A DNA stretch of 64,000 nucleotides from Halostagnicola sp. A-GB9-2 (GCF_030068615.1 NZ_JASJOC010000013.1:28182-92181); one strand, 5' to 3'; positions 9,227-19,140 are shown, counted from the first letter of the stretch. Made by a program: numbers and translations. The notes: a model not told the origin generated them from the letters alone.

Positions 9227-10384
9227 TCATCGAACCGACGCCGAATATTCCCGCGGTGGCACCAACGAGTCGATAAAGTTCCGATCGATAGGCATCCCCT
9301 TGAGAGTCGTAAACTGCACCGGATCCAAGTCGTTTGTAACGAGCTCTCGAGACGTGTGCTCTCGAAGCTGAAGGCAGGCCTCGACATCGAGTATCCGAGG
9401 CTTTAGCGAAAATGGGAGTTCCGAAATTGCTTCCTCGAGGGCTGGATACGCTCGCACGATGCTTCGTGATGAGACGCGACATGCATCGGCGACCGTCTGC
9501 TGGTTAAGCGATTTCGTCGCGAGCGAATCAGCAATGTAAATGCTGGCACCCGCAACGCTGAGTGTGTTTTTCGTTCGGCAGACGCCATCGCTAAAGAAGT
9601 AGCCCGCAATGAACGTCGCGGTCGGGAGAAGTTGCTCTTTCTGCTCAGCCGGCGATGAATCGAACGGCTCGTCCGGAAGCCGTTCGATAATACGCCTAAT
9701 CAGCGTTGCAGGATTGATCGGCGGGATAGCGCAATCGAGGTCGGCTTTGAGTTGATTCATCGCATTGCGGGTTTTCTCCTCGGACGGAAACACAGTCCAC
9801 GAGTCACACACCCACGAGATCGGGATCGGGTCATTTTCCATTCGACTTGCCATATAGAAACAGGCGAGCAGGTCGCTGATTGTCTTTGGCTCGATACTAT
9901 CACTCGCGCGCCCGTCCGCCTCGAGCATTTCAGCTGTGTCGATCACGGCCGGGTCGACGTTGAATCTCTTGTAGAGCGTGCCAAAGATAAGATCCCGAAA
10001 TGCTGTGTGACTGGTCCCAACATCGTGGTACTCGTCTTTGATCGTCTGTGGGCTGTCTGCAACAGGTAAATCGACGCGGTCTGCGGAAGGAACAGGCTGT
10101 TCACCACCGGCTGGTGAGGATTGTGACTCACTCGAGGACTGCTTCAGGACAATATCCCATTCAGCAGTTTCGATCGCGGTCTCTCGCGATTGAGGGACCT
10201 CAGCGTCTGCCGATTCGTCACTGATTGATGGCTCACTATTCAGGGCCGATTGAAGCCGTTCGAGTGAGTCCACTCCATCGACCTGAACGATTAGCCTCCC
10301 GACCTCCTCATCTAGTTGCTCGAGTCTGACATCACCTGCTGAGACGACAGCAGCTTCGTCAGTCTCCGATATCTCTGAATACAT
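9227..10384 (-). CDS. Divergent TFB (TFIIB)-like protein without zinc ribbon
   Basis: The product is about 385 residues from the ATG giving MYSEIS; a GTG at 10399 is the alternative start. The N-terminal 120 residues are acidic and low in complexity, and no CxxC zinc ribbon is present. The rest matches the two cyclin repeats of archaeal TFB in order. The first is around HTAFRDLIFGTLYKRFNVD to TLIRRIIERL. The second is around AGASIYIADSLATKSLNQQ to VSSRSIVRAYPAL, the equivalent of the TFB segment with GLAAAAIYAAA and VSEVTIRNRY. TFB recruits RNA polymerase at TATA/BRE promoters, and the zinc ribbon is the part that contacts polymerase. A ribbon-less form might act as an anti-factor or a promoter-specific DNA binder; this is inference. 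It sits convergent to the archaellins. Confidence 0.62.
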   Translation of the reverse strand: MYSEISETDEAAVVSAGDVRLEQLDEEVGRLIVQVDGVDSLERLQSALNSEPSISDESADAEVPQSRETAIETAEWDIVLKQSSSESQSSPAGGEQPVPSADRVDLPVADSPQTIKDEYHDVGTSHTAFRDLIFGTLYKRFNVDPAVIDTAEMLEADGRASDSIEPKTISDLLACFYMASRMENDPIPISWVCDSWTVFPSEEKTRNAMNQLKADLDCAIPPINPATLIRRIIERLPDEPFDSSPAEQKEQLLPTATFIAGYFFSDGVCRTKNTLSVAGASIYIADSLATKSLNQQTVADACRVSSRSIVRAYPALEEAISELPFSLKPRILDVEACLQLREHTSRELVTNDLDPVQFTTLKGMPIDRNFIDSLVPPREYSASVR

Positions 10385-10489
10385 ACTCAATCGACCCACA
10401 GGCTCCTACAGTGGCGAGCCGGTACTTGATTCTCTTTTGAGCCCTGTGATCAAATAACTTCCTGTGTGAGAATCCTCCGGTAAATCGCC

Positions 10490-10760
10490 TCGGGGTCAAG
10501 TGGTTCGAGAATCGAAGATGCTCGTGATGACGGGAGACCGCTGGTCTCTCGAACCACGGCCCGTCGCCCACGTAACGAGGGAGTATCCGAACGAGCAGGC
10601 AGTGAACGCCACATCCTCGAGGGGTATGCCAACGTGCTAACTGCTCAACGGACGCGAGACGATCCTCGAGTCTGTCGACACCTGCCGAAGTCCTTGTGGC
10701 AAAAGCAACACTAGGACTCCCTATATTGTCGATGATAGGTACAACGACGGTTTAGACTGC
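10490..10760 (+). repeat. Decayed dispersed element, copy 1 (partner at 38880-39175, opposite strand)
   Basis: This non-coding stretch can be aligned by eye with the reverse complement of about 38880-39175. Matching blocks include AGTATCCGAA(C/A)GAGCAGGC, CCACATCCTCGAGGGG and CTCGAGTCTGTCGAC followed by CCTGCCG(A/G)AGTCC. Both copies can be read as fragments such as ILEG and LESVDxCRSPC, so they probably descend from one gene. Here the frame is broken. The block GCCTCGGGGTCAAGTGGTTC at its left edge recurs near 34930. The original gene was not recognised. Confidence 0.5.
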
Positions 10761-10859
10761 CAGCAGTCCACAAGATATTGTGTGACTACCCGTGCCCGAA
10801 AGGTCTGCTAGTTCGTGACTAGACTGAAAGCCTGAAATCCCCACTGTTGAGCGACCCGC

Positions 10860-10935
10860 AGGGTCGCAAGGCTCGAAGATCTGTGATTCCCGTCCGTTCG
10901 AGATTCCTTTGCGTTTACGCCGAGGAGGATGTCAA
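10860..10935 (-). mobile_element. Solitary IS200/IS605-type end
   Basis: On the minus strand this begins TTGACATCCTCCTCGGCGT and continues AAACGCAAAGGAATCTC, the same pattern as at 3441 and 25353. Just beyond it lies the hairpin GCGACCC-GCA-GGGTCGC (about 10859-10875). No transposase frame accompanies it. Confidence 0.45.
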
Positions 10936-11512
10936 TGGCCAAACTGACAACCACATGAATTGAAGGCCGAGTGTCCTTACCACAGCAGTCTCAAACAGCA
11001 CATTTGATTTGGATTACAACTGTACCACCGTAAATACAGAACAAACATTTGACTCGCTCTTTCAATCAAATGCCAAATTTGGGCCGGTAAGTCAAAGGGT
11101 TGACACAGACATCGACCTGGATACAACTAGTCTCGAGGATACTTCACCAGCGAAAATAACACTGGATAATCAACATGTTATTAATTGAATCACATTAGTT
11201 GTGGATAGCCCCCGATCCTGACAAGTGAAGATAATACTACTGGGCTAGCTCCGACTTTGGCGCAGACAATGTGCATAAAATACAATTACTACAACCCATT
11301 TGCGCTCATTCGGCTTTGGTGAATCGCCATACGGCATTAGGTTGGGAGATCTTGGGACCTAACCCTCGTCCATAGAGGTCAACGCCGTCTAGTAATTCAC
11401 TAGAGCCGTTCATTCTACTTGAAGCACGCAATTACAGTCAAGAAAAGACATCAAGGTCTGAGAGAAATATCAAATAAACAGACAAAACTAGTATCGAGGT
11501 TTGATGATTCTC
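10936..11512. other. Intergenic region, no supported gene
   Basis: This is A/T-rich relative to its surroundings with no open frame of haloarchaeal character. It lies downstream of the DUF7344 gene and probably represents plasmid filler or decayed sequence. Confidence 0.45.
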
Positions 11513-11995
11513 TTAAAAGAAAAAGTAGAGTGCCACGGCCACGAGAAAGAAAAGAAGGGCGGCGACCACTAGTGATCGGGAATAAGAACGACCTCCTTTG
11601 TCGTCTGCTGAGGATTCAAACGTGAAAGTTTGAGGAGGTTCAGCGGATGCACCAAATTCCGGGTCCGAACTCTCCCGGTCAAACGAGTCTAACGTTGAGT
11701 TGATCTTGTAGAACTCAGTCCCTCGTTTGATGATGTCTGCATCTGGATCATACTCGACGAAGTCGTACTTCTCGAGCGTTTCGATATGGTTTTGTCGTAA
11801 CGATACTCGGACACTATTTCTATATTTACTGGCGTCGTCCCACTCACTGTCTTCTATCCGCATTACCTCATCAACTAACGAGTTTAATGAGCAAGACTCC
11901 CCATTGGATGCAAGCGCTTTCAGAAATATCCGACGTCTTGGATTAGCCAGCATTTTGATGATTATAGTTTCGTCATACTCCGCTGCTTTAGCCAT
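11513..11995 (-). CDS. DUF7344-type HTH protein with C-terminal membrane helix
   Basis: Started at MAKAAEYDE the protein has 160 residues; an upstream in-frame start at 12067 is less likely. The N-terminal half has the haloarchaeal DUF7344 winged-helix pattern: MLANPRRRIFLKAL, a middle helix, then VSLRQNHIETLEKYDFVEYD. A hydrophobic helix of about 18 residues ends the protein (LVVAALLFFLVAVALYFFF), so the regulator is probably membrane-tethered. It may repress or activate nearby surface genes in response to an envelope signal, which is inference. It is transcribed in the same direction as glmS but is separated from it by about 170 bp. Confidence 0.7.
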   Translation of the reverse strand: MAKAAEYDETIIIKMLANPRRRIFLKALASNGESCSLNSLVDEVMRIEDSEWDDASKYRNSVRVSLRQNHIETLEKYDFVEYDPDADIIKRGTEFYKINSTLDSFDRESSDPEFGASAEPPQTFTFESSADDKGGRSYSRSLVVAALLFFLVAVALYFFF

Positions 11996-12168
11996 TCGAT
12001 TGGGTCCCCCAAATGTATTAATTGATGCTGGCAACAAATGTTTTATGGCCGACATAGAAATACCCAAAGGTTATTTTTCTTCCATGGCTCCACCAGATTG
12101 GCGAATATTCCAAACATCATGTTGCGAATATAATCAATAGGCTACACCCAAGAGAGTTAGTTACAAAT

Positions 12169-13965
12169 TCACTCGACAGTAACACTCTTCGCGAGATGAC
12201 GTGGCTTGTCGATCGATCGGCCGAGTTCGTTCGCCACCCAATACGAAACAAGTTGCAGTTGGACATTCGCCGTAATTGCAGACGTAATTCCCGTCGACGG
12301 AGGCACCTCAAGAACATGGTCAGCATACCGGCCGACATCAGAGACCCCATCGGTAACAGCAATAACTGGCGTGTCACGCGCTTCGACTTCTTTGACATTC
12401 CCAATTGTCTTTTCGGCAATCGGTCCATCGCCTGTGACTACAGCGAACACAGGCGTCTTCTCTGAAACAAGTGCTAACGGTCCATGTTTCAACTCACCAG
12501 CCGCAAAGCCTTCTGCGTGCTTGTAGGTAATCTCCTTCATCTTGAGTGCGCCTTCGAGCGCGACAGGACGGTGGTGCTTCCGTCCGATAAAGAAGTAGGC
12601 GTCCGCGTTTCGGTACTCGGTTGCAATCTCCTTTGCACGAGAATTATCGAGCACCGCCTGTACCTGATCTGGAACCGTTCGTAGTTCACGGATGAGTTCT
12701 CGGGATCGATGATTGCTCAGTTCCGCGGCGAGCAACATAAGTGCAACCTGCTGGCTCGCAAAGGTTTTCGTCGCCGCAACGCCGATCTCAGGCCCTGCTC
12801 TAATATAGAGTACCTCATCACACGTCCTCGCCGCAGAGCTTCCGACAACGTTAGTAACTGCAAGCGTCGTCGAACCAGCCCGGTTTGCCTCCCGAAGTGC
12901 TCGCATCGTATCTGCGGTTTCCCCACTTTGTGTTACACCAACGACGAGGCTGTCTGCGCTAAGGGGAATCTCAGTTGCGGTGAACTCACTCGCTAAAAAC
13001 GCTTGTGCGGGGACACCCCAGTCACGGAACAATCGAGCAGCGAAGGCAGCTGCATGATATGACGTTCCACAGGCAACCAGTCGAATCGGCGGATTCCAGT
13101 CCATTTCATCAATGTTCTCGAGAGAGACGCCACCAGATAATTCCTCGAGACGACCGCGGAGACATTGTCGAAGTGCAGTTGGTTGCTCATGGATCTCTTT
13201 GAGCATGTAGTGGTCATAGCCACTCTTGCCCGTCTCCTCGGAATCCCAAGCGATAGTTTCGATCGTCGTGTCGACGACGTCCCCAGTATCATCAGTCACG
13301 ACGACTCGATCGGGAGTTAACCGAGCGAACTCACCGTCATCAAGATAGATTACACGGTCAGTATACTCGATGAACGCGGGAACATCGCTGGCAAGGTAGT
13401 ATCCGTTCTCCCCGAGACCCAATACGAGTGGAGACTCATTTCTGGCAGCATACACTGTCTCATCTCCCTCAAACACAGCTGCGATTGCGTAACTCCCTTC
13501 GACACGATCAATCGCGCTCCGAAATGCTTCAGCATTGGTTTGCCCCTGCTCGAGGAACGATCCGATCAGATGCGGAATCACTTCCGTATCAGTCTCGCTA
13601 TCGAATTCGATACCGGCTGTGGTAAGTTCATCCCGGAGCTCCTGGTAGTTTCCAATTATCCCATTGTGGACAACGGCAACACGTTCTAATTCATCGGTAT
13701 GGGGATGTGCGTTCGCATCAGACGGTGCCCCGTGAGTACTCCAGCGTGTGTGTCCGATGCCAGCTGGCTCATCGCCGAGCTGTGATTCTGGCAGTGCCGA
13801 CTCGAGTGAAGAGAGTTCACCGGCTTTCTTGTGCACCTCAATCGACGGATCTGCAAGTGCAACACCTGCCGAATCATATCCCCGATACTCGAGCTGGGAA
13901 AGCCCCTCAAGAAGGACATCGGTTGCACCCTGATCAGTTCCGACATACCCGACGATGCCACACAT
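12169..13965 (-). CDS. glmS: Glutamine-fructose-6-phosphate aminotransferase (isomerizing)
   Basis: The 598-residue product catalyses glucosamine-6-phosphate formation from fructose-6-phosphate and glutamine, the entry to UDP-GlcNAc. The sequence starts MCGIVGYVG, so Cys2 is the N-terminal nucleophile of the glutaminase domain, followed by the YRGYDSAG motif. Two SIS sugar-isomerase domains follow (ACGTSYHAA and TQSGETADT in the first; GRKHHRPVALEGALKMKE in the second). The C-terminus is the family-typical PRHLAKSVTVE. Length is normal. The start ATG overlaps the stop of the GlmU-like gene by one base (TAATG), so the two are translationally coupled. The pair probably feeds sugar nucleotides to surface glycosylation. 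Confidence 0.95.
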   Translation of the reverse strand: MCGIVGYVGTDQGATDVLLEGLSQLEYRGYDSAGVALADPSIEVHKKAGELSSLESALPESQLGDEPAGIGHTRWSTHGAPSDANAHPHTDELERVAVVHNGIIGNYQELRDELTTAGIEFDSETDTEVIPHLIGSFLEQGQTNAEAFRSAIDRVEGSYAIAAVFEGDETVYAARNESPLVLGLGENGYYLASDVPAFIEYTDRVIYLDDGEFARLTPDRVVVTDDTGDVVDTTIETIAWDSEETGKSGYDHYMLKEIHEQPTALRQCLRGRLEELSGGVSLENIDEMDWNPPIRLVACGTSYHAAAFAARLFRDWGVPAQAFLASEFTATEIPLSADSLVVGVTQSGETADTMRALREANRAGSTTLAVTNVVGSSAARTCDEVLYIRAGPEIGVAATKTFASQQVALMLLAAELSNHRSRELIRELRTVPDQVQAVLDNSRAKEIATEYRNADAYFFIGRKHHRPVALEGALKMKEITYKHAEGFAAGELKHGPLALVSEKTPVFAVVTGDGPIAEKTIGNVKEVEARDTPVIAVTDGVSDVGRYADHVLEVPPSTGITSAITANVQLQLVSYWVANELGRSIDKPRHLAKSVTVE

Positions 13966-15146
13966 TAGCCGTACACCTCCGAATCGTCCTCGACTGTTCC
14001 ACCGACTGTAGAGCCAGCGTGGATTACTACATCGGTGCCAACAATCGTTCCTGGTCTGTAAGTCACACCACCTTTGTCGTGGACGCGATCAGCGAGTACT
14101 GCACCAAGGCGTTCGTTGTGATGGATTTGGCCGTCAATTTCGACATCTCCTGGGCCGCCGACGACAGTCGTTCCCGGTCCAATGTATGTACCGTGGCCAG
14201 TAACACAATCGAGTACCGTGCAGCCAGATTCAATACGAGTGTCGGTATCAATGACCGACTGTTCGACGGTCGTGTTCGAACCGATGGTCACATTCTCGCC
14301 TAAACTAACGTTCGGACCGACGACAGCACCAGGCCCGATAACACAGTCCTGACTTACAAGAACGGGTTCGTTGATCGTTGCCGACTCGTGGATAGTCGAT
14401 TCAGGCGAAATATCCGGCTGAGTACTTGACGCATCCGCAAGGAGATCCGTTGCGATTTCCAGAAGATCCCACGGATACGTGGCGTCGATCCAAGTTCCGT
14501 TCGAGGCAACGCCACGAATGGAGGCCTCTTCCTCGAGGAGGTTCGACAGCGCATCAACAAGCGACAGTTCGCCAGATCGCCGGTCTGTCGTTCGAACAGT
14601 ATCGAACATAGCAGGTTCAAACGCGTACACGCCCGCGTTGAGGGCATAATTTCGATCGTCGGCTGGATTCTCGACAATATCACGGACAGCATGGTCTTCA
14701 GCCAGTAACACTCCACCGTAGTCCCTGACATCAGCCTCTCGAACGACACCGAGCGTTGCTGTCGCTGTTCCCGCCTGGTGTTCGTGCAAGACATCGAAAA
14801 CAAGTTTCTGGTCGATGAGCTGATCGCCATACACGACAAGGACTGGTTCAGGATTGGCAGGTTCAGCACACTCGAGGGCATGACCACTGCCTAACTGCTT
14901 GTCTTGAACCACGTAGGTGATCGGAACGTTTCGATACGTTGGGCCAAAATGTGACTGAACACGATTCCGTTGGTATCCAACGACAACCGAGAGATCAGTT
15001 ACACCCGCATCAATCAATGCATCAAAGACGTGCTCGAGAATCGGTTTTCGAGCAGCAGGTAGCATGGGCTTTGGCCGATTTTTCGTTAGCGGGCGGAGTC
15101 GGCGTCCTTCCCCTGCCGCGAGAACGATAGCAGAATCTATAGTCAC
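13965..15146 (-). CDS. Bifunctional sugar-1-phosphate nucleotidylyltransferase/acetyltransferase (GlmU-like)
   Basis: The 393-residue product has an N-terminal nucleotidyltransferase domain with the signature LAAGEGRRLRPLT and KPMLP (residues 9-30), then a left-handed beta-helix from about residue 240 made of hexapeptide repeats (VIGPGAVVGPNVSLGENVTI and following). In archaea such proteins make UDP-GlcNAc or related sugar nucleotides from the glucosamine phosphate supplied by GlmS and phosphoglucosamine mutase. The direct coupling to glmS supports that role. Substrate (glucose-, glucosamine- or acetylglucosamine-1-phosphate) cannot be fixed from motifs. No mutase gene is in the window. Confidence 0.88.
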   Translation of the reverse strand: MTIDSAIVLAAGEGRRLRPLTKNRPKPMLPAARKPILEHVFDALIDAGVTDLSVVVGYQRNRVQSHFGPTYRNVPITYVVQDKQLGSGHALECAEPANPEPVLVVYGDQLIDQKLVFDVLHEHQAGTATATLGVVREADVRDYGGVLLAEDHAVRDIVENPADDRNYALNAGVYAFEPAMFDTVRTTDRRSGELSLVDALSNLLEEEASIRGVASNGTWIDATYPWDLLEIATDLLADASSTQPDISPESTIHESATINEPVLVSQDCVIGPGAVVGPNVSLGENVTIGSNTTVEQSVIDTDTRIESGCTVLDCVTGHGTYIGPGTTVVGGPGDVEIDGQIHHNERLGAVLADRVHDKGGVTYRPGTIVGTDVVIHAGSTVGGTVEDDSEVYG

Positions 15147-15261
15147 GGTTCTTACCTACACAAAACGGGACAGTCAGTCACATTAATGTTTTCGGGATGA
15201 GAGCTTTGTATGCCAGTGAACACGATGGTTGTGAGTAGGCAGACGACGAGGTGAACCGCTA

Positions 15262-16404
15262 TTACTGGGACTCGGACAGTCTAGCGACCAGTGTAATGAG
15301 AAGTGCAGTGATAGCAACCACTGGAACGATTAACAACGGCGACGAATCCTCAGCATCGTTTTCCCCACCAGCATCGTCATCGCTTTCATTGGGGTGTATC
15401 GTGCCGCTTTGTGAGTCATCGTCTCCGTTATCAGTGTCATCACTCGAGTTAGAATCTGTTCCAGAAGAGTCGCCGCTATCATCCCCAGACTCGTTCCCGT
15501 TATCGTTCGTTTCGTCACCCGAACCGTTCTCAGAGTCGTCTACTGAGGAGTTCGAATCACCGTTTTCTCCGTTCTGTTCACCGGTGTCGTCATTGTCATC
15601 ATCCTGACCGTCACCGTTTCCAGCTCCGCCATTCATCCCATTGTCCTCCTCCTCACTAGGGGCGACAACGTCAAACTCCCCACCTTCGCTCACAGCGAGC
15701 AGTTCGGATTCATCCTCACCATCGATCTCATCATCTCCTTGCGCGACCGCATACACGTTATATGATTCTCCTTCTTCGAAAGTACTTCCAGAGATAGTCG
15801 CCTCGTATGTGTCGCCCTCAACGTGTGAGGCATCTTCTCTGAGTGCTGTCTCGTCGTTCCATACTGCTACCTCAACATTATCCGGGGACTCCTCGAGTTC
15901 CGTTTCTGTCACTGTAGTCTTGATCATAATAGAATCTTCGTCCGCTTCAATTGTAGTTGGTGATTCAACTGAGATATCATACCCACTAATAACGACCGGT
16001 TGAAAATCAACATAGCCTTGGTCAATATATAATCCTAACATGTATGAACCAGGTTCAAGAGTTTCAGTATCAAAAACTACTTCACTTGATCCAGTGCCTG
16101 GTTCAGTCGCTTCAGACATTTCATCAGTATTCAGGAGGAAAACATCAAAACCAGCTCCATCATTAACCATGACATTAGCAGATAAGCTTTGGCCGCGTTT
16201 GATTTCAGTCAGGGATGAGATTCTATATTCTGTATCTTCAATAGTTACGTACTGTGTTGGTGTTTCAGTTACAGATGTGGTAGATATTCCAGGGTCTTTG
16301 TCAGCACTACTCAGCGTAACGCCACACAAAAGCGCGCATAGTACTATCCCGATTAATAGACTTACTTTGATCTTTGATCGATAATTTTGAAGGATCCCAA
16401 TCAT
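15262..16404 (-). CDS. Secreted surface protein with acidic stalk and C-terminal membrane anchor
   Basis: The 380-residue product has an N-terminal signal or anchor helix (about 14-33), two beta-rich domains (about 50-130 and 140-240) and a long Asp/Asn/Gly/Ser stalk (about 250-350). It ends with a membrane helix (PLLIVPVVAITALLITLVA) and a short basic-poor tail. The layout matches haloarchaeal wall-anchored proteins whose stalk is probably glycosylated. It does not carry a recognisable PGF motif. It is divergent from the PKD surface protein to its right, and they share a 215-bp A/T-rich promoter region. No specific ligand can be inferred. Confidence 0.72.
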   Translation of the reverse strand: MIGILQNYRSKIKVSLLIGIVLCALLCGVTLSSADKDPGISTTSVTETPTQYVTIEDTEYRISSLTEIKRGQSLSANVMVNDGAGFDVFLLNTDEMSEATEPGTGSSEVVFDTETLEPGSYMLGLYIDQGYVDFQPVVISGYDISVESPTTIEADEDSIMIKTTVTETELEESPDNVEVAVWNDETALREDASHVEGDTYEATISGSTFEEGESYNVYAVAQGDDEIDGEDESELLAVSEGGEFDVVAPSEEEDNGMNGGAGNGDGQDDDNDDTGEQNGENGDSNSSVDDSENGSGDETNDNGNESGDDSGDSSGTDSNSSDDTDNGDDDSQSGTIHPNESDDDAGGENDAEDSSPLLIVPVVAITALLITLVARLSESQ

Positions 16405-16619
16405 GGGTCAAGCCACTGAATGTCACTTTGGTTTTGAAAGTAAGGGTCCATGCTAAATGTGATGATAATACGGATACGTTAACGTACCGGATTTGAAGCG
16501 ATGAAGACCATATTGTATAGTGAATATTGCCACTAAAGGGGTATAGAAGGTTGAGCGAGTTAGAGATGTCTTTTCAATAAAGAGAAAGAAATAACTGTGT
16601 TGAAGATAGTCAAGCTATC

Positions 16620-18545
16620 ATGGCTAAAACAGCAGCTATAGTGGGTATTGCCGCTCTTATGATACTCGCACCAATGGCGGGTGTGGTTGGTGCAGCATCC
16701 CCATCAGGGCAAACAGAGGAAATTAAATTGCAGAACGTAGACGCACAATCAAATAGTGAGGGTGATGAATTCAAAATCTCTGAAGATGTTTCTCTGTGGG
16801 CAGCCTCCCCACTTTCACTTCGTGCAGATCTCGATAATGCCGAAAATACTATTGAACTTCATGATATCTATCTGACAGATCAGACCTATGGAACAGGACC
16901 TGCAGAACGTGACGCAGTTGGCGTATTTGACAAAGGAGAGGTGAAGCTTAATCTTGCAGATTCATATGGTCCTGGGATTGATGAATATAGTGGGGAAGAA
17001 GTGAATATTATTATTGGAAAACTCGACTCAGATGCTTCTATCAATAATCTTGATGCAATGATGGCATTAGATAGTGACAGTCTTTCTGAGTTGAATAAGA
17101 ATATTGAATTCGACATGGTCGAGGAAGAAACTGAGCTTCCTGAAGATGGAGAGCTCACTGACATCGATCCAGAGGCAGATGATTCTGGCCAGTATGTTGC
17201 CATGGTTTCGACCGAAGACAACGGTGAAGGAGTCAAAGTCAAGGATGATAATCTTGTCATTGAGGGAGAGTCAACAATTATTGGTTTCGAAAGCTTCATC
17301 GTACAAGATGAATCTTCAGAAGTTGAAACTCCGTCCTCGATAGAGCCAGGTGAAACCATCGAATTCGAGGCAGACAATATTAATGCTAATTCAGAAAACG
17401 TTGGGCATGGAATCGCACTCTATCATGAGGATACGTTCCTCGAACAAGAAACTGAAATCAAACTAACCGAAGAACTAGATAGTGACTTTTCCAATGAGGA
17501 TATCATAGTGGAGACATCACTCGGTGCAGTTGATGGAGAAGCAAATCTTGAAGAGGATGTTGACCTCTTTGGGTTCTCACAAGATACAGGAGATGTTAGT
17601 GGGCTAACGGATATAGAGTCAGTACTTGGCCTTACCGCAGACAGGGTTGATTTCGACGATGACCAAATCGAGTCAGGAGAGAACATTCTGAACGCCTCTG
17701 CAACGGTACAGGAAAACGATTCTGATGATGGCACAGTGTCTATCGAAGTTGAAACACTCGAGGACTGGGACGAAGGCGAATACCAGTGGATTCACCTCGC
17801 TGCTGATGAGGACAACGAAGAACTCATAACCAATGAAGGAACAATCACAATCGAAGAAGAAGACGATTCAAGTAGCGGTGGAGGTGGAGGCGGTGGATGG
17901 GCACCGTCAGATCCAGCAGAGCCTGAAGCCTCGATAGACATCACGCCAAAGACAGCAGAAGTCAGTGAGGAGGTTACGTTCTCGGCTTCAGGATCTTCGA
18001 TTTCTGAGGGCGAGATCACTGACTACGAGTGGGAAATTAACGGCGAAACCCACAGCGGAGAAGAGGTCATCTCGAGCTTCAAGGAAGCCGGTGACTACTC
18101 TGTTGAACTCACCGTCACGAGTGACGAGGGTGAAACAGATTCAGCGTCGACGACGTTTACTGTTGAAGCAGAAGAAGAACCTGAGCCACCGGTTCCAACG
18201 GCAGCAATCGATGTTGACCCAGATCCAGCCGAAGTCGGTGAAGATGTCACCCTCTCTGCGGCTGACTCATCCACACCAGAAGGAGAGATTACGGACTACG
18301 AATGGGATGTTCAGGGAGAAACCCATGACGGTGAAGAAATGACGACCAGCTTTGACGAAGCTGTCGAATACACTGTCAGCCTAACAGTGACCAACGATGC
18401 TGGAGAAACGGACTCCACAACGGCGACAGTCACCGTTGAAGAAGCTGAGGACGACGACGATGATGGCACGCCTGGATTCGGTGCAGTTTCGGCACTCGCC
18501 GCACTCCTCTCGATTGCGTTGATTGGGGCTCGCTACAAAGAATGA
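16620..18545 (+). CDS. PKD-domain surface protein with PGF-CTERM sorting signal
   Basis: The 641-residue product begins with a Sec-type signal (MAKTAAIVGIAALMILAPMAG, cleavage near VGAAS). Residues 35-415 form acidic beta-rich domains. A Gly tract (GGGGGGGW) leads to two PKD domains (about 433-517 and 525-608), each containing GEITDYEW. The end is an Asp run, then PGFGAVSALAALLSIALIG and a basic tail. That is a PGF-CTERM signal, processed by archaeosortase ArtA and attached to lipid in haloarchaea. PKD domains usually mediate adhesion or carbohydrate contact. It is probably an S-layer-associated adhesin or enzyme scaffold. Confidence 0.88.
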   Translation: MAKTAAIVGIAALMILAPMAGVVGAASPSGQTEEIKLQNVDAQSNSEGDEFKISEDVSLWAASPLSLRADLDNAENTIELHDIYLTDQTYGTGPAERDAVGVFDKGEVKLNLADSYGPGIDEYSGEEVNIIIGKLDSDASINNLDAMMALDSDSLSELNKNIEFDMVEEETELPEDGELTDIDPEADDSGQYVAMVSTEDNGEGVKVKDDNLVIEGESTIIGFESFIVQDESSEVETPSSIEPGETIEFEADNINANSENVGHGIALYHEDTFLEQETEIKLTEELDSDFSNEDIIVETSLGAVDGEANLEEDVDLFGFSQDTGDVSGLTDIESVLGLTADRVDFDDDQIESGENILNASATVQENDSDDGTVSIEVETLEDWDEGEYQWIHLAADEDNEELITNEGTITIEEEDDSSSGGGGGGGWAPSDPAEPEASIDITPKTAEVSEEVTFSASGSSISEGEITDYEWEINGETHSGEEVISSFKEAGDYSVELTVTSDEGETDSASTTFTVEAEEEPEPPVPTAAIDVDPDPAEVGEDVTLSAADSSTPEGEITDYEWDVQGETHDGEEMTTSFDEAVEYTVSLTVTNDAGETDSTTATVTVEEAEDDDDDGTPGFGAVSALAALLSIALIGARYKE

Positions 18546-18835
18546 CATCATCCATACTCTGAAGGCGTAGTTTTCTCCGTGGAGGTCGTAGGTCTCTCCG
18601 GACGCGACATTCTTCTCACGGTCGACGATACTCGAGTCTATATGCTCCTCGGTCAACTGCCATGGGCACGATGGCCCGTGGCTTGTCAAGTGGACTCACT
18701 GCGTCGTACCGAGGGACTCTCGGCGTTCACAGATCGGCATCCCTGACTTCGGGGCCGGTTGACTGCGGCCCGTAGCCGACGACAACTGTTGGCCACCGAC
18801 CACTGCCATGCTGTTGGGATGCCAACTAGTGAACT
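18546..18835. other. Decayed sequence before the TnpB remnant
   Basis: There is no supported gene. A minus-strand fragment near 18560-18680 is open but broken at both ends and not recognised. The hairpin GCCATGGGC/GCCCGTGGC lies near 18660-18680. The block probably belongs to the transposon remnant at its right. Confidence 0.35.
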
Positions 18836-19080
18836 ACCCCTGCTACTCGCCGCCGTTGGCGGCTCCTTAAGGCAGGGGCTTCCTGCTTCCAAGACGCGTT
18901 TTGCAGGAACAACCACAGTTCCCGCAGGGAGCGCAGTCTCCACAGGCGTAACTTCGGAGTGACCCACTCCTAGTTTGGTGAGTCCGCGAGAAAGGACGTT
19001 CCACGCCGCATTTGCGTCTCTGTTCCAACAGACCTCAGAGCAGTTGCTCTCCATCGAAGATCGCCACATGGTGACTATGT
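18836..19080 (-). pseudogene. C-terminal remnant of an IS200/IS605-family TnpB
   Basis: The minus strand encodes the end of a TnpB protein: a zinc-site remnant followed by NRDANAAWNVLSRGLTKLG, VGHSEVTPVETALP and AKRVLEAGSPCLKEP. These segments are characteristic of the haloarchaeal IS1341-like TnpB C-terminus. The N-terminal RuvC part and the start are absent and only one of the zinc-ribbon CxxC pairs is left, so it cannot be active. TnpB is the RNA-guided nuclease of these elements. It lies beside hairpin-rich sequence. Confidence 0.75.
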
Positions 19081-19140
19081 TGGTACGCTTCACCAGTACA
19101 CTGAAGATAATTCATTTACAAACCAGCGGTAACTATCACT

